Assembly (NCBI RefSeq): GCF_001625445.1
Contig: NZ_LWHG01000011.1
Coordinates: 248,001-312,000 of the forward strand
Source: Haladaptatus sp. R4
Lineage (GTDB): Archaea > Halobacteriota > Halobacteria > Halobacteriales > Haladaptataceae
Length of the DNA: 64,000 nt
Direction of reading: 5' to 3'
In this document: positions 8,201-18,476 of the stretch, in pieces
How the letters are laid out: every line of letters begins with the position of its first letter
Position numbering within the stretch: the first letter of the stretch is position 1
Made by a program: the position numbers and the translations under genes
Notes under the pieces: generated by a model
What the model was told of the DNA's origin: nothing
The model's database searches: none
What the model saw: the letters and a program-made list of their open reading frames with translations, nothing else

Positions 8201-9338
8201 GTTCCCGTCGCGAGGAAGTCGTCCACGAGGTGCATCGTCGCGGGTTGCACACCCGCCGTCGCGAACCCGTGGTTCCGCGCCCGACCGTATCGAAGGCGGA
8301 AACCACCGGGGCGGCAGGGGTGTGTAAAGACGGGCCGTCCGGCGATGAGGTCGCGGAGAAACTTCGTGGCTTCATCGACGCGCGGTGGACCGTGCAACTC
8401 CTGCGGTTCCTCATCTCCCCCTTCTTCCTCGGCTTTTTCGTCGTCCGTTTCGTCTTCTCCCTCCACGCTCTCGTCCGTCTCCTCTTTCCCGTCGTCCTTT
8501 CCGATGGTGCCGTCGATGAGGTCCTGCAACCACGGCCAGTCGATCTCGTCCAGATTTCGGGTGTAGCGCTGTATCTTCGGCGCTTTGAGCGCGATACCTT
8601 CCGCCATGACGAGACACATTCCGCCACGGGCGCTGTTGGTATCGACGCGGTCCAAGTCGCGGAATCCGGATACCTCCTCGTCCCCTGTCGCCTCCCCGTC
8701 CAGCATGACGGGCATGTGTTTGGCGATGAACTTCGACTCCTTGTCCTTCGGCGAGTACTGCAATCCCGTCTCCGAGTCGTAGAGGTTGATCTCCTCGGCG
8801 TAGCGTTCGATCTCGTCGTCGCGGGCCTGATACTCACCCACCCCGAGGAGTGCCCGCGTGTAATCCGCAACGAGAACCGACAGCGCCTGTGCGGTCCCAC
8901 CTGCCGAGCGAATCGGCCCGGCGTAGTAGACGTTGACGAACTCCGTGCCGTCGTCGTTGTCGAGGAGTTCCACTCGGTCGATTCCCTCGATAGGTGCGGC
9001 GACGACACCTTCGGTCAACAGCGCGACGGCAGTCCGAACCGCACCCTCGATCTTTCCGGCACGGGTTTCGTAATCACCGACGTTCCCGTCCGCGAAGTCC
9101 TTTGCCAGTTCCAGGGCGCCTCCTCGCGGGACATCTGGCCTTCGAGTTCGCGTACGCGTTCGGCGACGTTCTCGATGCCGAGGATGTTCTCCACACGGTC
9201 GGCCATGTCCTTTGCGACTGGAATCTCGACCTCCGGTTGCGGGTCGCCGCTGTGCTCCTTGGCCGCCTCCGCCACGTCGAACGCCTCGTCGAGGCGCGAT
9301 TCCAGCCGTTCGAAGTACTGTCGGTCTTCGTCCCGCAT
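5254..9338 (-). pseudogene. polC: DNA polymerase II (PolD) large subunit with intein; one frame break near the 5' end
   Basis: The large catalytic subunit DP2 of the archaeal replicative polymerase PolD. The frame starts at 9338 (MRDEDRQYFERLESRLDEAF), breaks at about 9114-9120, and continues to 5254. One added base gives a single 1361-residue product, 1178 without the intein. Zinc-binding sites are visible (CEDCGEETFKCQCPECGG, CPDC, CPRC, and near the C terminus CLDCGVKYRR with CRECGG). The acidic Glu/Asp insert near residues 300-335 is typical of haloarchaea. Since PolD is expected to be essential, the break is most likely a sequence error. Only two bases separate it from the PPC protein upstream. 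Confidence 0.92.
6001..6549 (-). other. Mini-intein (183 residues) inside polC, C-terminal Gln
   Basis: The intein begins with Cys after HAAKRRN and ends ...GIATKQ before the extein CDGDEDC. Splicing blocks: block A CFHPKTKVW; block B REITVTPDHSMVQ with the TxxH motif; block F NTYCVTVRDTHNLVANG; block G ends Lys-Gln, followed by +1 Cys. The usual C-terminal His-Asn is replaced by Lys-Gln. A C-terminal Gln is known for PolII inteins inserted at this polymerase site (Pyrococcus abyssi). There is no room for a LAGLIDADG homing endonuclease and none is seen, so it can splice but probably cannot home. Confidence 0.93.
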
Positions 9339-9339
9339 G

Positions 9340-9759
9340 CTACAGCCAGAGGTCCAAATCGGTCGGTTGGTCGCGTTCCCGAACGAGCGGTTCCTCGAAC
9401 GTTCGCATGTACAGTTCCCCGGCGAACACCGTCGCGGAATCGAGGTGTCCGGCAAGCGTCTGTCCCGAACGCCGCGAAAGGACGGCGTGCGTGTGTGCGA
9501 ACCGCTCGCCGTCGAGTAGCGAGATGTTGCCGACACAGGATGCGACTTCGAGCGGTTCGTCGAACTGTACCTCCCGGTACTCCTTCTCGTCTTGGTCGTA
9601 GTACCAGATGTCCGCGTCCTGCACCGCGCCCATCGCGATGAACCACGCAGCGTCGACGTCCTCGTCGTCGGCAAGCGATTCTATTTCGGCGCGCCAGTCC
9701 GCACCGTGCCCGAGCCGGGCGACGAACTCCTGTTCACTGGCAACCTCCCGATAGTCCAT
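9340..9759 (-). CDS. PPC/DUF296 domain DNA-binding protein
   Basis: A 139-residue single PPC (plant and prokaryote conserved, DUF296) domain, running MDYREVASEQEFVARLGHGADW through ISLLDGERFAHTHAVLSR to GHLDSATVFAGELYMRTF. The conserved GxL..A.VF.GELY core is clear. The family forms trimers; eukaryotic members are fused to AT-hooks and bind DNA, while bacterial and archaeal roles are unclear. I chose the start at 9759 (MDYREV) over the in-frame ATG at 9786. It lies directly upstream of polC on the same strand and is probably co-transcribed with it. Confidence 0.85.
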   Translation of the reverse strand: MDYREVASEQEFVARLGHGADWRAEIESLADDEDVDAAWFIAMGAVQDADIWYYDQDEKEYREVQFDEPLEVASCVGNISLLDGERFAHTHAVLSRRSGQTLAGHLDSATVFAGELYMRTFEEPLVRERDQPTDLDLWL

Positions 9760-9955
9760 GTCTGCATGAAACCGCGTGGGGAACAAAAAAGGTTCAGTCT
9801 CGTCCCCTCACCCTACGGGTCGTCGGTACGGTTAGCTTTCCGACGTACGGTTCCATTTCCTGTCGAATTCCTACCACTTTCTGCAGCTGTTCAGTAGGAA
9901 CGAAAAGGGGAATCGCGGAAAGAGGGCTGTTTGAGGGTCGAAACTGTTGGGGGAA

Positions 9956-10129
9956 CTACTGCCAATCGGGGAGGGATGCAGTGTCCGTTACTCGCATGCA
10001 AATCCATGCATCCTCGCGGGATACATCTGCGATGACGAGTCGCTCCGCCTCTCCGTCATCGTCCACCGAGGCCATAACCTCGGAGTCGTTTGCAACCGAC
10101 ACCGACACTGCTGCCGTATCCGGCGTCAT
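9956..10129 (-). CDS. Small haloarchaeal protein, DUF7556-like
   Basis: A 57-residue frame reading from MTPDTAAVSVS through DSEVMASVDDDGEAERLVIAD to SREDAWICM and ending SLPDWQ. The pattern EVMAS(V/I)DD, RL(V/I)IAD, DDAW and a final (D/E)W(Q/R) matches a small haloarchaeal family that I recall as DUF7556; the number is from memory. It is acidic, as expected for this organism. The function is unknown. It is the first gene of the minus-strand run that continues into the PPC protein and polC, with a 196-base gap. Confidence 0.7.
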   Translation of the reverse strand: MTPDTAAVSVSVANDSEVMASVDDDGEAERLVIADVSREDAWICMRVTDTASLPDWQ

Positions 10130-10448
10130 ACTTTGAGAGTGTGTACCAAGGAATATAAGCGCACCGAAACGCTGATACGCAATACTATTTCTGATACGAA
10201 TTTCCGAAAGAATGACTGGTCTATCTGGGTGTAGTGTTTGTAACGAAAATAATAGTACGTTACTCGGCCGATTTCACCGCTGCCTTTCATTTCTCAATGA
10301 TCTCTTCTATGACAAAAATGGCGAAAAAATCCGGGTTGAATATAATCCCGAATCTGGCGAACTGTGCAATAAACCCGCCGTTTACCGCCGTAATGGTGGC
10401 AATCTCAAACGGTAAGTTTATCCACTATGATACACAAGCCGTTGATGG
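10130..10448. other. AT-rich intergenic region upstream of the peptide transporter
   Basis: About 320 bases, visibly richer in A and T than the surrounding genes. Short frames on the plus strand are neither acidic nor recognisable and I do not call them. The region must carry the promoter of the small minus-strand gene and that of the transporter operon; the latter has a TATA-like element at 10417-10422. Confidence 0.6.
10417..10422 (+). promoter_or_regulatory. TATA-like element of the peptide transporter operon
   Basis: TTTATC lies 27-32 bases upstream of the ATG at 10449. That is the spacing expected for a haloarchaeal TATA box with transcription starting at or next to the start codon (leaderless mRNA). 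No BRE was examined in detail. Confidence 0.45.
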
Positions 10449-12325
10449 ATGACAGATACTGACAACCTAACCCGTCGGCGATTCCTACAGGCAACCGGTG
10501 GTGCGGCATCCGCTGCCGCACTTGCTGGCTGTACTGGTGGCGGTGACGGTAACGGTGACGGCGACAACACGAGCAACAACGGCGGCGGTGACGGCACCAG
10601 CAACGGTGGAGGAAACAACGGGAACGGTAACACGCTCCAGTTGCTCAACTCCACGATGACCACGCTCGACCCGGTCAAGGCGACTGATACGGCGTCCGGG
10701 ACGGTCATTCAGCAGGTCTTCGACGGCCTGACGAACTATCCGAACGGCGAGATTGCGGTCGAAAATCTGATCGCTGACTCGCACGAGGTCTCCGACGACC
10801 AGAAGACCTACACGTTCAAACTCAAGAAGGGCGTGAAGTTCCACAACGGCAAAGAAGTCACAGCGAAGGACTTCAAATACTCCTGGCGTCGCCTCGCCGA
10901 ATCGAAGAACTCCCGTCGTCAGTACTTCGTGCTCGACTCCATCGGCATCAAGCACGAGGAGACGACGAAGACCTACAAGGACGACGACGGCAAACACGAG
11001 CTGACCGTCGCAAAGGCGGACTCCCTCGCGATCGAGCGCCGGACGACTACACGCTCGAAATCACGCTCGAAAAGCCGTTCCACGCCACGCTCGAAATGCT
11101 CGCTTACACGTCCTTCGCAGCGATTCCGGAAGGCATGATCGGCGACATCGACGGCTACGATGGCAAGGTGAAACAGACGAAGTTTGCGACGAAGAAACCC
11201 GTCGGTGCCGGTCCGTTCGAGTTCGACCACTGGCAGACGGACGTCGAAGCCGCAGTCTCCAAGTTTGATGACTACTACGGCGACAAAGCGAAAGTCGACG
11301 GTATCCACTGGAATATCACATCCGACCCGGACACGAGTTACACCTACGGTATCGTCAACAAGAACGCCGACATGGGGTACGGCAGCGGTATCATCCCGAC
11401 ATCGAAATACGATCCGGAAAAGGTCAAAAACACGAAAGAAGACGACCTCGGTCGAACTGTCGGGAAGTACGGTCCCGTCGAAGGCAGCACGATGGACTAC
11501 CTCGGCGTCTCCACGATCAACACCTACTACATGGGCTTCAACACGGAGAACGTCCCGAAGCCTGTCCGACAGGCGATCGCCTACGTCACTAATCAGGAGA
11601 AAATGGTCGAGGAGATCTTCAAAGGCCGCGGAAAGGCCGCGTATCACTTCACGCCGCCGATGATCTACCCCGGTGGTGCGAAGGCCTACACGAAGCACGC
11701 GAAGAGCAAGTACCCGTACGGCTACAACGAGCGCAATATCGAAAAGGCGAAGCAGATCATGAAGGACGCTGGCTACAGCCAGAGCAATAAGTTCAGCTTC
11801 ACCTTCACCGTTTACCAGAGTTCCAGCACGTGGCCCGCGCTGGGTAAGCGTCTCCGCGACTTGCTCCAAACGGCGCACATCAACATGGAGATCAAGAAGA
11901 CGCCGTTCAGTACGCTACTCCAGCAGGGTCGCCAGGGCAAGCTCGAAGGCTACTCGCTCGGGTGGGTCATGGACTGGCCAGCCCCGGACAACTTCCTCGG
12001 ACTGCTCTACCCGCCACTGACGGACACGTCCCAGGATTCGCCACAGTCCTATACCAACTGGTCGGGTACCCCTGCCGCGAAGAAAGCGACCAACGCGTGG
12101 GAGACGGTGCAGGACAACACCGGTCCGACGAAGAAAGAAGGGAAGACTCGCGACGAAGCGTACATCAAGATGGAGGAAGCCAACTGGGAGGACGTCACCT
12201 TCCTGCCGATGTACCACGGTCTGTCCGAGCGCTTCTCCTACGAGTGGGTCGACGCGCCAAAGTTCGGCGGTGCTGGCTACAGCCGTCAGATGTACAACAA
12301 CGTCGAACTCAGCAGCCGGAAATAA
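10449..12325 (+). pseudogene. Peptide ABC transporter substrate-binding lipoprotein, one frame break
   Basis: Family 5 extracellular solute-binding protein (DppA/OppA type). The N terminus RRRFLQATGG...LAGC is a Tat lipobox, followed by a Gly/Asn/Asp linker. The sequence LDPVKATDTASGTVIQQVFDGL starts the binding domain. At about 11034-11040 the frame shifts: gagcgccggac should read E-A-P-D-D-Y-T with one extra G. It then continues TLEITLEKPFHATLEMLAY to 12325. One added base gives 625 residues. It heads the dpp-type operon and would capture peptides outside the membrane. The break is probably a sequence error. Confidence 0.88.
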
Positions 12326-12350
12326 ATAACAAACTTCGGCGTTTATTTTT
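12321..12350 (+). terminator. Possible attenuating stem-loop after the substrate-binding gene
   Basis: AAAC-ttcggc-GTTT followed by ATTTTT, starting at the stop codon. It could end part of the transcripts, giving more binding protein than permease, which is common for such operons. The stem is short and the outer pairs are imperfect. Confidence 0.4.
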
Positions 12351-12525
12351 CTCCCAAACGTCCAGATAGCTGCGGCACTACTAGTGATTTTCCGTGAAAT
12401 ACTATCGCAAGACATAATGAGTGGAACGCGAAATACGTATCCGTATCAGCCATGAACGCGGTTACCATTGGGTGCAACCTACCGCACGACAAGATAACGT
12501 TTGACTGGGAGGTGGACTGGACAAA

Positions 12526-13548
12526 ATGAGTCGATGGCACTACTTCGCTCGCCGTCTACTACTGTCCATCCCTATTCTCATCTTCGGAACGACGATCACG
12601 TTCGTCGTCCTCCGAATGGGACCGGTCGACCCCGTGGGGGCGATTCTCGGTCCGACGGGAGATCCGCAAGCGTACAACAAGATATCGAATCAACTCGGCC
12701 TTAACAAGCCGTTATGGGAACAGTACGTCGACTACATGACCAACATGGTAACGTTCCATTTGGGTCGTTCGTGGGTTCTCCATCCGGATCAAACCGCCTA
12801 CGACCTCATCGTATCGTATGCCCCCCGAACCCTCTGGTTGGGTTTCTGGTCGGTTCTCATCGCCGTCTTCGTGGGAATCCCCCTCGGATTCTACGCCGGA
12901 CTCAACCCGAACTCGGGAAGCGACTACTTCGCTTCGTTCGGTGGTATCGTATGGCGTGCGATGCCGAACTTCTGGCTCGCGCTGATCCTGATGGCAGTCC
13001 TTTCCCATTCACAAGACGTGCTGTTCGGGTTCAACTGGCAGAACTGGCTCGTTCATACGACCGTTACCGGTGTTCCGTTCCACGACTATCACGAGTTGAC
13101 CAATCCGCATAACCTGCTAGCCGCCATCAAGAAGATCGCACCGGCAGCCATCGTTCTCGGTTCCGCATCGATGGGGAACGAGATGCGTATTGGGCGAACG
13201 GCAGTGCTGGAGACGGCGAACTCCAACTTCATCGAAACGGCGCGTGCGAAAGGCGTTCCGCCGCGCTCGCTCGTCTGGAAGCACATCTTCCGGAACGCCC
13301 TCATCCCGCTCGTTCCCATCATCACGGGCGAGGCGTTCCTGCTCATCGGTGGTTCAGTCATCGTCGAAACCGTGTTCAACATCAGCGGTATCGGCCGCCT
13401 GTTCTTCCAAGCAGTCATTCAGGGCGACTTACCACTCGTCGGTTCGATGATGTTCATCTTCATCCTCATCGTCGTACTGATAAACATCCTACAGGACTTC
13501 CTGTACACAATAATCGACCCCCGTGTCGGTTACGACGGAGGTGCATAA
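12526..13548 (+). CDS. Peptide ABC transporter permease, DppB type
   Basis: A 340-residue inner-membrane permease of the DppB/OppB family. The N terminus YFARRLLLSIPILIFGTTITFVVLRMGP is the usual first helix, and the cytoplasmic EAA-type loop ETARAKGVPPRSLVWKHIFRNALIPL contacts the ATPases. About six helices are seen. It is 200 bases downstream of the binding protein and is followed after one base by the second permease. Confidence 0.92.
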   Translation: MSRWHYFARRLLLSIPILIFGTTITFVVLRMGPVDPVGAILGPTGDPQAYNKISNQLGLNKPLWEQYVDYMTNMVTFHLGRSWVLHPDQTAYDLIVSYAPRTLWLGFWSVLIAVFVGIPLGFYAGLNPNSGSDYFASFGGIVWRAMPNFWLALILMAVLSHSQDVLFGFNWQNWLVHTTVTGVPFHDYHELTNPHNLLAAIKKIAPAAIVLGSASMGNEMRIGRTAVLETANSNFIETARAKGVPPRSLVWKHIFRNALIPLVPIITGEAFLLIGGSVIVETVFNISGIGRLFFQAVIQGDLPLVGSMMFIFILIVVLINILQDFLYTIIDPRVGYDGGA

Positions 13549-13549
13549 C

Positions 13550-15016
13550 ATGAGTACCAATTCCGCTATTCGAGAGGAAAAATCCCTCCGCGAACGTATC
13601 GCAGACAACCCACGACCGGCGGCCCTCTGGCTCGCCGGATTCCTCGTGCTCCTCGCACTCGAATTCGGTGCGCTGTGGGGCATGATAATGGCAGTTCCGT
13701 GGGGAACGTTTGTCGATAAACTGGCGTTCCTCAAACCCATCGCCGCACCGTTTGCGACCTTCGGTGACGCACTGTCGGACTTGCCGACGCTGCTATCGAG
13801 GAGCATCTTCGACAACACCGGCTGGCAATCGCCGTCCGGTGGGTGGAAAGGGACGTTCCTCGGATTGTCCCCGGCAGTCGTCTGGGCCATCCGCGTCGTC
13901 CTCGTCTATGCCTACACGCTCGCATTCCTGTACTGGCTCTGGCGCGGCTATCTCACGTTCCGAGAGCACTATCGATACGCCGACTGGACGCCCCGTGACG
14001 ACATGGTCAACCGGTTCCGCAACCACACGTGGGGACTGTTCGGGTTCGTCGTCGTCTTCATGTTCGTCGTGATGGCGATTTTCGCGCCCGCACTCGGGCC
14101 GACGACCCTCGAACGTAATATCCAGGATCCGTACTCCCACCAGATTAAATACCTCGACAAGGATTCCAATCAGGTCAAGGAAGCTCTCATCGGTGACGCC
14201 AACTCGGACTCCCAATCGGAAGGTTCAAGCGGAAACGTCGGTCCGATGACCTACGACGACTACGGTCGATATCATCCGTTCGGCACGTTACCGACCGGTA
14301 AGGACTTATTTACCTTCATGATGCACGGCGCTCGCGTCTCGCTGTTCATCGGCCTCACGTCCATCATCGTGAGCGGTCTCATCGCGACGGCGTTCGCGCT
14401 CCTGACGGCGTACTACAAGGGTGCAGTCGATCTCTTGGTCGTCGTCGTCGGTGACTCTGTGATGTCGATTCCGCGCCTGCTACTCCTCATCCTGCTCTCG
14501 TACGTGTTAAAGAGTACGTGGCTCGGGAAGATTTACAACGGCGGTCTGTTGTTCGCACTGCTGTTCGCCGCAACTGGTTGGCCGTTCCTCTGGCGTGCAG
14601 TGCGCGGCCCCGCGATGCAGGTATCCGAACAGGAGTGGATCGACGCCGCAAAGAGCTTCGGGCAGAGCCCGGTTACGACCATGAAGAAGCACATGGCTCC
14701 GTACATCCTCGGCTATCTGCTCGTCTACTCCTCGATGACGCTCGGCGGTATCATCATCTCCGTCGCAGCGCTGTCATTCCTCGGTCTCGGTATCAACGCA
14801 CCGACGCCGGAATGGGGTCGTGCAATAAGCGTCGGGCAGACCTACACGACGACCGCCTCGTGGCACATCTCGCTCATTCCGGGCGTACTCATCGTGCTCA
14901 TCGTCACCGCGTTCAACGCGCTCGGTGACGGTATCCGAGACGCGGTCGACCCACAGAGCGAAACGGGTGACGACGGCGGTGCTGAAGTCGCCGCGACAGG
15001 AGGGAGTGGTGCATAA
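13550..15016 (+). CDS. Peptide ABC transporter permease, DppC type, with long N-terminal extension
   Basis: A 488-residue permease; DppC proteins are usually near 300. The canonical part starts near residue 160 (GLFGFVVVFMFVVMAIFAP) and contains GARVSLFIGLTSIIVSG and the ATPase-contact loop EWIDAAKSFGQSPVTTMKKHMAPYI. The extra N-terminal region adds two or three helices (near residues 23-48 and 105-135). The start at 13550 (MSTNSAIREEK) is preferred to an in-frame ATG at 13523, which would overlap dppB. The stop overlaps the ATG of the next gene (TAATG). Confidence 0.92.
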   Translation: MSTNSAIREEKSLRERIADNPRPAALWLAGFLVLLALEFGALWGMIMAVPWGTFVDKLAFLKPIAAPFATFGDALSDLPTLLSRSIFDNTGWQSPSGGWKGTFLGLSPAVVWAIRVVLVYAYTLAFLYWLWRGYLTFREHYRYADWTPRDDMVNRFRNHTWGLFGFVVVFMFVVMAIFAPALGPTTLERNIQDPYSHQIKYLDKDSNQVKEALIGDANSDSQSEGSSGNVGPMTYDDYGRYHPFGTLPTGKDLFTFMMHGARVSLFIGLTSIIVSGLIATAFALLTAYYKGAVDLLVVVVGDSVMSIPRLLLLILLSYVLKSTWLGKIYNGGLLFALLFAATGWPFLWRAVRGPAMQVSEQEWIDAAKSFGQSPVTTMKKHMAPYILGYLLVYSSMTLGGIIISVAALSFLGLGINAPTPEWGRAISVGQTYTTTASWHISLIPGVLIVLIVTAFNALGDGIRDAVDPQSETGDDGGAEVAATGGSGA

Positions 15017-16092
15017 TGGCGTCGAGCCAACAACCCACGTCCATCGCCGACAGGGAGCCGATTCTGTCGGTCGAAAACCTTCAGACGGCCTTCTTCACCG
15101 ACAAAGAGGTCATCCGTGCCTGTGACGGCGTTTCGTTCGACATCAGACCCGGAGAGACGGTCGGTATCGTCGGCGAATCCGGGTCCGGAAAGAGCGTCAC
15201 TGCACGCTCCATCATGGGCCTCATCAAATCGCCCGGACGCATCCTCGACGGTAGCATCCGTTTCAAGGACGAGGAACTGACGGATAAATCCGAAAAGGAG
15301 TACCGACAGATCCGCGGCGGTGACATCGCGATGGTGTTCCAGGACCCACTGACGAGCCTGAACCCCGTCTACAGCGTCGGGAACCAGATCAAGGAGGCAC
15401 TCCGTCTCCATCAAGATATGACCGGAACCGCGGCGACAAAGGAGGCTATCAATCTCCTCGAAGCGGTCGGTATCCCCGACGCCGGTCGCCGCATCAAGGA
15501 GTACCCACACGAGTTCTCCGGCGGCATGCGTCAGCGGGCGGTCATCGCCATGGCGCTCGCGTGTGACCCCGAACTGCTCATCTGTGACGAGCCGACGACG
15601 GCGCTCGACGTGACGATTCAGGCCCAGATCCTCGAACTGCTGGATGAACTCCAGGAGGAACGCGACCTCGCGATCATGTTCATCACGCACGACATGGGCG
15701 TCATCGCGGAAATCGCCGACCGCGTGAACGTCATGTACGCGGGCGAAATCATCGAAAGTGCGCCCGTCGTGGAACTGTTCGAGAATCCACGACACCCGTA
15801 CACCCGTGGTCTGCTGCGAAGCATTCCGGGCAACGCCCCCGAGTCGGACCGCCTCGTCACCATTGAGGGTGACGTTCCGACGCCGAACGAACCCGCCACG
15901 TACTGTCGATTCGCGCCTCGATGTCCCGAGGCGTTCGACTCGTGCGATTCGGTTCACCCGGTCCCGGTCGAGGTCAACGAAAACGCGGACAGGCACACTG
16001 CGGCGTGTCTCCTGTATCCCGAAGACGTGTCACAATCAGAAGCCATCGACGTGCATCGCAATATGGCAACCGAAAGTGAGGACAAACTATGA
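15016..16092 (+). CDS. Peptide ABC transporter ATP-binding protein, DppD type
   Basis: A 358-residue ATPase. Walker A is GESGSGKS at 53-60, the signature [10 protein letters not shown] lies near 170, and Walker [13 protein letters not shown] follows. The C-terminal oligopeptide-transport motif with cysteines ([15 protein letters not shown]) is present. It pairs with the downstream DppF-type ATPase to energise peptide import. It starts in a TAATG overlap with the permease and ends in an ATGA overlap with the next gene. Confidence 0.93.
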   Translation: MASSQQPTSIADREPILSVENLQTAFFTDKEVIRACDGVSFDIRPGETVGIVGESGSGKSVTARSIMGLIKSPGRILDGSIRFKDEELTDKSEKEYRQIRGGDIAMVFQDPLTSLNPVYSVGNQIKEALRLHQDMTGTAATKEAINLLEAVGIPDAGRRIKEYPHEFSGGMRQRAVIAMALACDPELLICDEPTTALDVTIQAQILELLDELQEERDLAIMFITHDMGVIAEIADRVNVMYAGEIIESAPVVELFENPRHPYTRGLLRSIPGNAPESDRLVTIEGDVPTPNEPATYCRFAPRCPEAFDSCDSVHPVPVEVNENADRHTAACLLYPEDVSQSEAIDVHRNMATESEDKL

Positions 16093-17420
16093 GCGAAGTA
16101 CAGAAGAGCAAATCCCCGTCGGTCGAGACAGGCGAAACGCTCGTGGAAATCAACGAGCTGAAAACCTACTACGGCGAGGGTGGTCTCATCGACTCGACCC
16201 CCGTCAAAGCTGTTGACGGTGTCTCCGTCGATATTCAACGCGGCGAAACGCTCGGGTTGGTCGGCGAATCCGGCTGTGGAAAATCGACGCTCGGCCGGAC
16301 GCTCATCCAACTGGAGGAAGCGACGTCCGGCGAAGTGCTGTTCGACGGCACCGACATCACCCAACTGTCGGGCAAAGATCTCAAAAACTGGCGACGAAAC
16401 AGCCAGATGGTCTTTCAGGACCCCGAATCCAGCCTCAACGACCGGATGACGGTCGGCGAAATCATCCGCGAACCGCTCGACGTTCACGACTGGAAGACGC
16501 CGCGGGAGCGTCGTGAACACGTCCGTGAACTACTGGACGTCGTCGGACTCCAACCCGAACACTACTACCGTTACCCGCACCAGTTCTCGGGTGGCCAGCG
16601 CCAGCGTGTCGGTATCGCCCGCGCGCTCGCGCTCGAACCGGAGTTCATCGTGCTGGACGAACCGGTCTCGGCGCTGGACGTCTCCGTGCAGGCCCAGATT
16701 CTCAACCTGCTCGAAGACCTGCAGAACGAGTTCGGCCTGACGTACCTGTTCATCGCCCACGACCTCTCCGTGGTTCGGCACATCTGTGACCGTGTCGCCG
16801 TGATGTATCTGGGTCACATAATGGAACTCGGTCCGACGGAGGAACTGTTCGAGAACCCGAAAAACCCGTACACGATTTCGCTCCTCTCGGCGATTCCGGA
16901 CCCGGACCCGACGGCCCGCGGTGAGCGAGTCACGCTTCGCGGGACTCCACCGAGTCCACGTGACCCACCGAAAGGCTGTCCGTTCAGTACACGCTGTCCG
17001 ATGAAGATTCGACCGGAGGAGTTCCAAGACATGGACGACGACCTCTGGGTCAACATCGAAATCTTCCGCGAAGTCGTTCGCGAACGTTCCCGCGCCGAAC
17101 GTTCGATGACCGATCAGGTGAAGGAGATGCTCGGCATGGATACTCGGTTCTCCGACATCAGTGAGATCCAACAGGAGTTGTTCACCGATGTGGAAGTGCC
17201 GCAGAAAGTCCAACAGCACATCGACGAAGCGTCGGGCTACATCGAGAACAACGACGAAGAGCAAGCGCGCGAGTATCTTCGTGACGTGTTCGGAAGCGTC
17301 TGTGACTCGGACTCGCCCAGCGACAACGTCGTGAGCGACTCCGGTCGCTTCAGCCACTGTCACCGTCACCTCGAATCGTACGAGGAGCCGGACGAATTCA
17401 CGCCCTACACGATGCGGTAA
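16089..17420 (+). CDS. Peptide ABC transporter ATP-binding protein, DppF type, with inserted C-terminal segment
   Basis: A 443-residue ATPase, about 100 residues longer than usual. GESGCGKS (Walker A), [16 protein letters not shown] (signature) and [13 protein letters not shown] (Walker B) are intact. The C-terminal cysteine motif is split: GCPFSTRCP is followed by roughly 100 charged residues before SVCDSDSP and SHCHRH. It overlaps the preceding gene by ATGA and the following one by TAATG, so translation is likely coupled. Confidence 0.92.
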   Translation: MSEVQKSKSPSVETGETLVEINELKTYYGEGGLIDSTPVKAVDGVSVDIQRGETLGLVGESGCGKSTLGRTLIQLEEATSGEVLFDGTDITQLSGKDLKNWRRNSQMVFQDPESSLNDRMTVGEIIREPLDVHDWKTPRERREHVRELLDVVGLQPEHYYRYPHQFSGGQRQRVGIARALALEPEFIVLDEPVSALDVSVQAQILNLLEDLQNEFGLTYLFIAHDLSVVRHICDRVAVMYLGHIMELGPTEELFENPKNPYTISLLSAIPDPDPTARGERVTLRGTPPSPRDPPKGCPFSTRCPMKIRPEEFQDMDDDLWVNIEIFREVVRERSRAERSMTDQVKEMLGMDTRFSDISEIQQELFTDVEVPQKVQQHIDEASGYIENNDEEQAREYLRDVFGSVCDSDSPSDNVVSDSGRFSHCHRHLESYEEPDEFTPYTMR

Positions 17421-17869
17421 TGGTCGAACCAGACCAGTCCCCTCGGCGGTTTCGACAGGCGATAGACGCGCTCGTCTACGCTATCGTGGTGACTGGGTTG
17501 GTCTTCTTTATCGGCGCTGTCATCTGTTTCGCGCTCGGTAGCGATCTCGTCGGCGTGAAGTACTTCCTGTTTCTCGTCGGTATCTTGTTGTTCGGATACG
17601 GTACGTTCGCGCTCTATCCCTCCCGTCGGTGGAAGGTAGACCGGTCGGAGGGACGCGTCGACGTCGATCGGAACACGGAGACCGGTGAGGCCATCGGTGC
17701 GCGTGAGGAGACCCGATTTCAGTCGGCGGTACAGCGGGTCCCGCCGCTCCCGCAGTACTCCATCCCGCCCGAGGAACGCCTCTCACCCGGTGCGAAGTTG
17801 TTCATCGCCAGCCTTTTCGTTCTCCTCGCGTCGTTTCTCATGGAAGCCGTCTTCGGCGTTGGCGTGTAA
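17420..17869 (+). CDS. Small membrane protein coupled to the peptide transporter (DUF7555-like)
   Basis: A 149-residue protein with two helices near 19-43 and 48-66 (IVVTGLVFFIGAVICFALG; YFLFLVGILLFGYGTFAL), a soluble middle section, and a last helix near 127-147 (KLFIASLFVLLASFLMEAVFG). It looks like a haloarchaeal family I recall as DUF7555; the number is from memory. Its ATG overlaps the stop of the DppF gene, so it is the last gene of the operon. The function is unknown. Confidence 0.8.
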   Translation: MVEPDQSPRRFRQAIDALVYAIVVTGLVFFIGAVICFALGSDLVGVKYFLFLVGILLFGYGTFALYPSRRWKVDRSEGRVDVDRNTETGEAIGAREETRFQSAVQRVPPLPQYSIPPEERLSPGAKLFIASLFVLLASFLMEAVFGVGV

Positions 17870-17906
17870 CAACAGTTTTTACCGTTTCGGAACCTGACAT
17901 GGCTGT

Positions 17907-18476
17907 ATGCCAGAGACCGGTGACGAAGGCGGAAACTATGCCGAGCGTATCGCGGCCAACGCCGATGCGGAGAAGGACGCGTGGGGGATGACGCTCGAAG
18001 ACATGAACGCGATGGCGGACGAACTCGAATCCGACGGGTGGAACGTCGTCAAAGTGGCTGCAACTCATACGGCCCCGGAAAACAAGGACGCCGGCGACAC
18101 CGACCGGTTCGGGTTCGTCTACGTCATCCCGGACAACCACGCCGACGACCTCCGCGAGGCGGTCGAAGCGGGGACGTTCCCACAATATCGGGTCTTCCGA
18201 AAGGAGGTCAGTTCGCGTGTGTTCATGCTCACGCAGTTCCTCGACCCCGACACCGAAACGGTGATCCTTCTCGCCGGAACCTACGAGATGATGCACGCGC
18301 CAGGCTTGGTGAAAAACGCCATGAACGAGGACGAGATGTTCAGCTACGTCCAGACGTTGGACGGTACCGTCCACGGGACGTTCCGTCACGACGATTACAC
18401 CAAGTTCTTCCCGAACCCGGAGAAGTACGAGAACTACGTCGTCGAGTCGCCGGTCGGCGATCACCACGAAGAATAG
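17907..18476 (+). CDS. Haloarchaeal protein of unknown function (DUF7529-like)
   Basis: A 189-residue soluble, acidic protein beginning MPETGDEGGNYAERIAANAD. It shows a mixed alpha/beta pattern with FGFVYVIPDNHADDLREAV, RVFMLTQFLDPDTETVILLAGTYEM and a C-terminal DGTVHGTFRHDDYTKFF. There is no signal peptide or membrane segment. It resembles a haloarchaea-restricted family that I associate from memory with DUF7529; no function is assigned. It stands alone between the peptide operon and the CBS protein. Confidence 0.75.
   Translation: MPETGDEGGNYAERIAANADAEKDAWGMTLEDMNAMADELESDGWNVVKVAATHTAPENKDAGDTDRFGFVYVIPDNHADDLREAVEAGTFPQYRVFRKEVSSRVFMLTQFLDPDTETVILLAGTYEMMHAPGLVKNAMNEDEMFSYVQTLDGTVHGTFRHDDYTKFFPNPEKYENYVVESPVGDHHEE

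Noticed and set aside
9340-9519. The long plus-strand frame 7681-9519 as a gene opposite polC
   Set aside because: It is a shadow of polC and the PPC gene in a GC-rich sequence; the polC side has clear conserved motifs.
10212-10452. Two overlapping plus-strand frames of about 70 codons before the peptide transporter
   Set aside because: Their composition is not haloarchaeal, they have no recognisable domain, and they overlap the promoter of the transporter.
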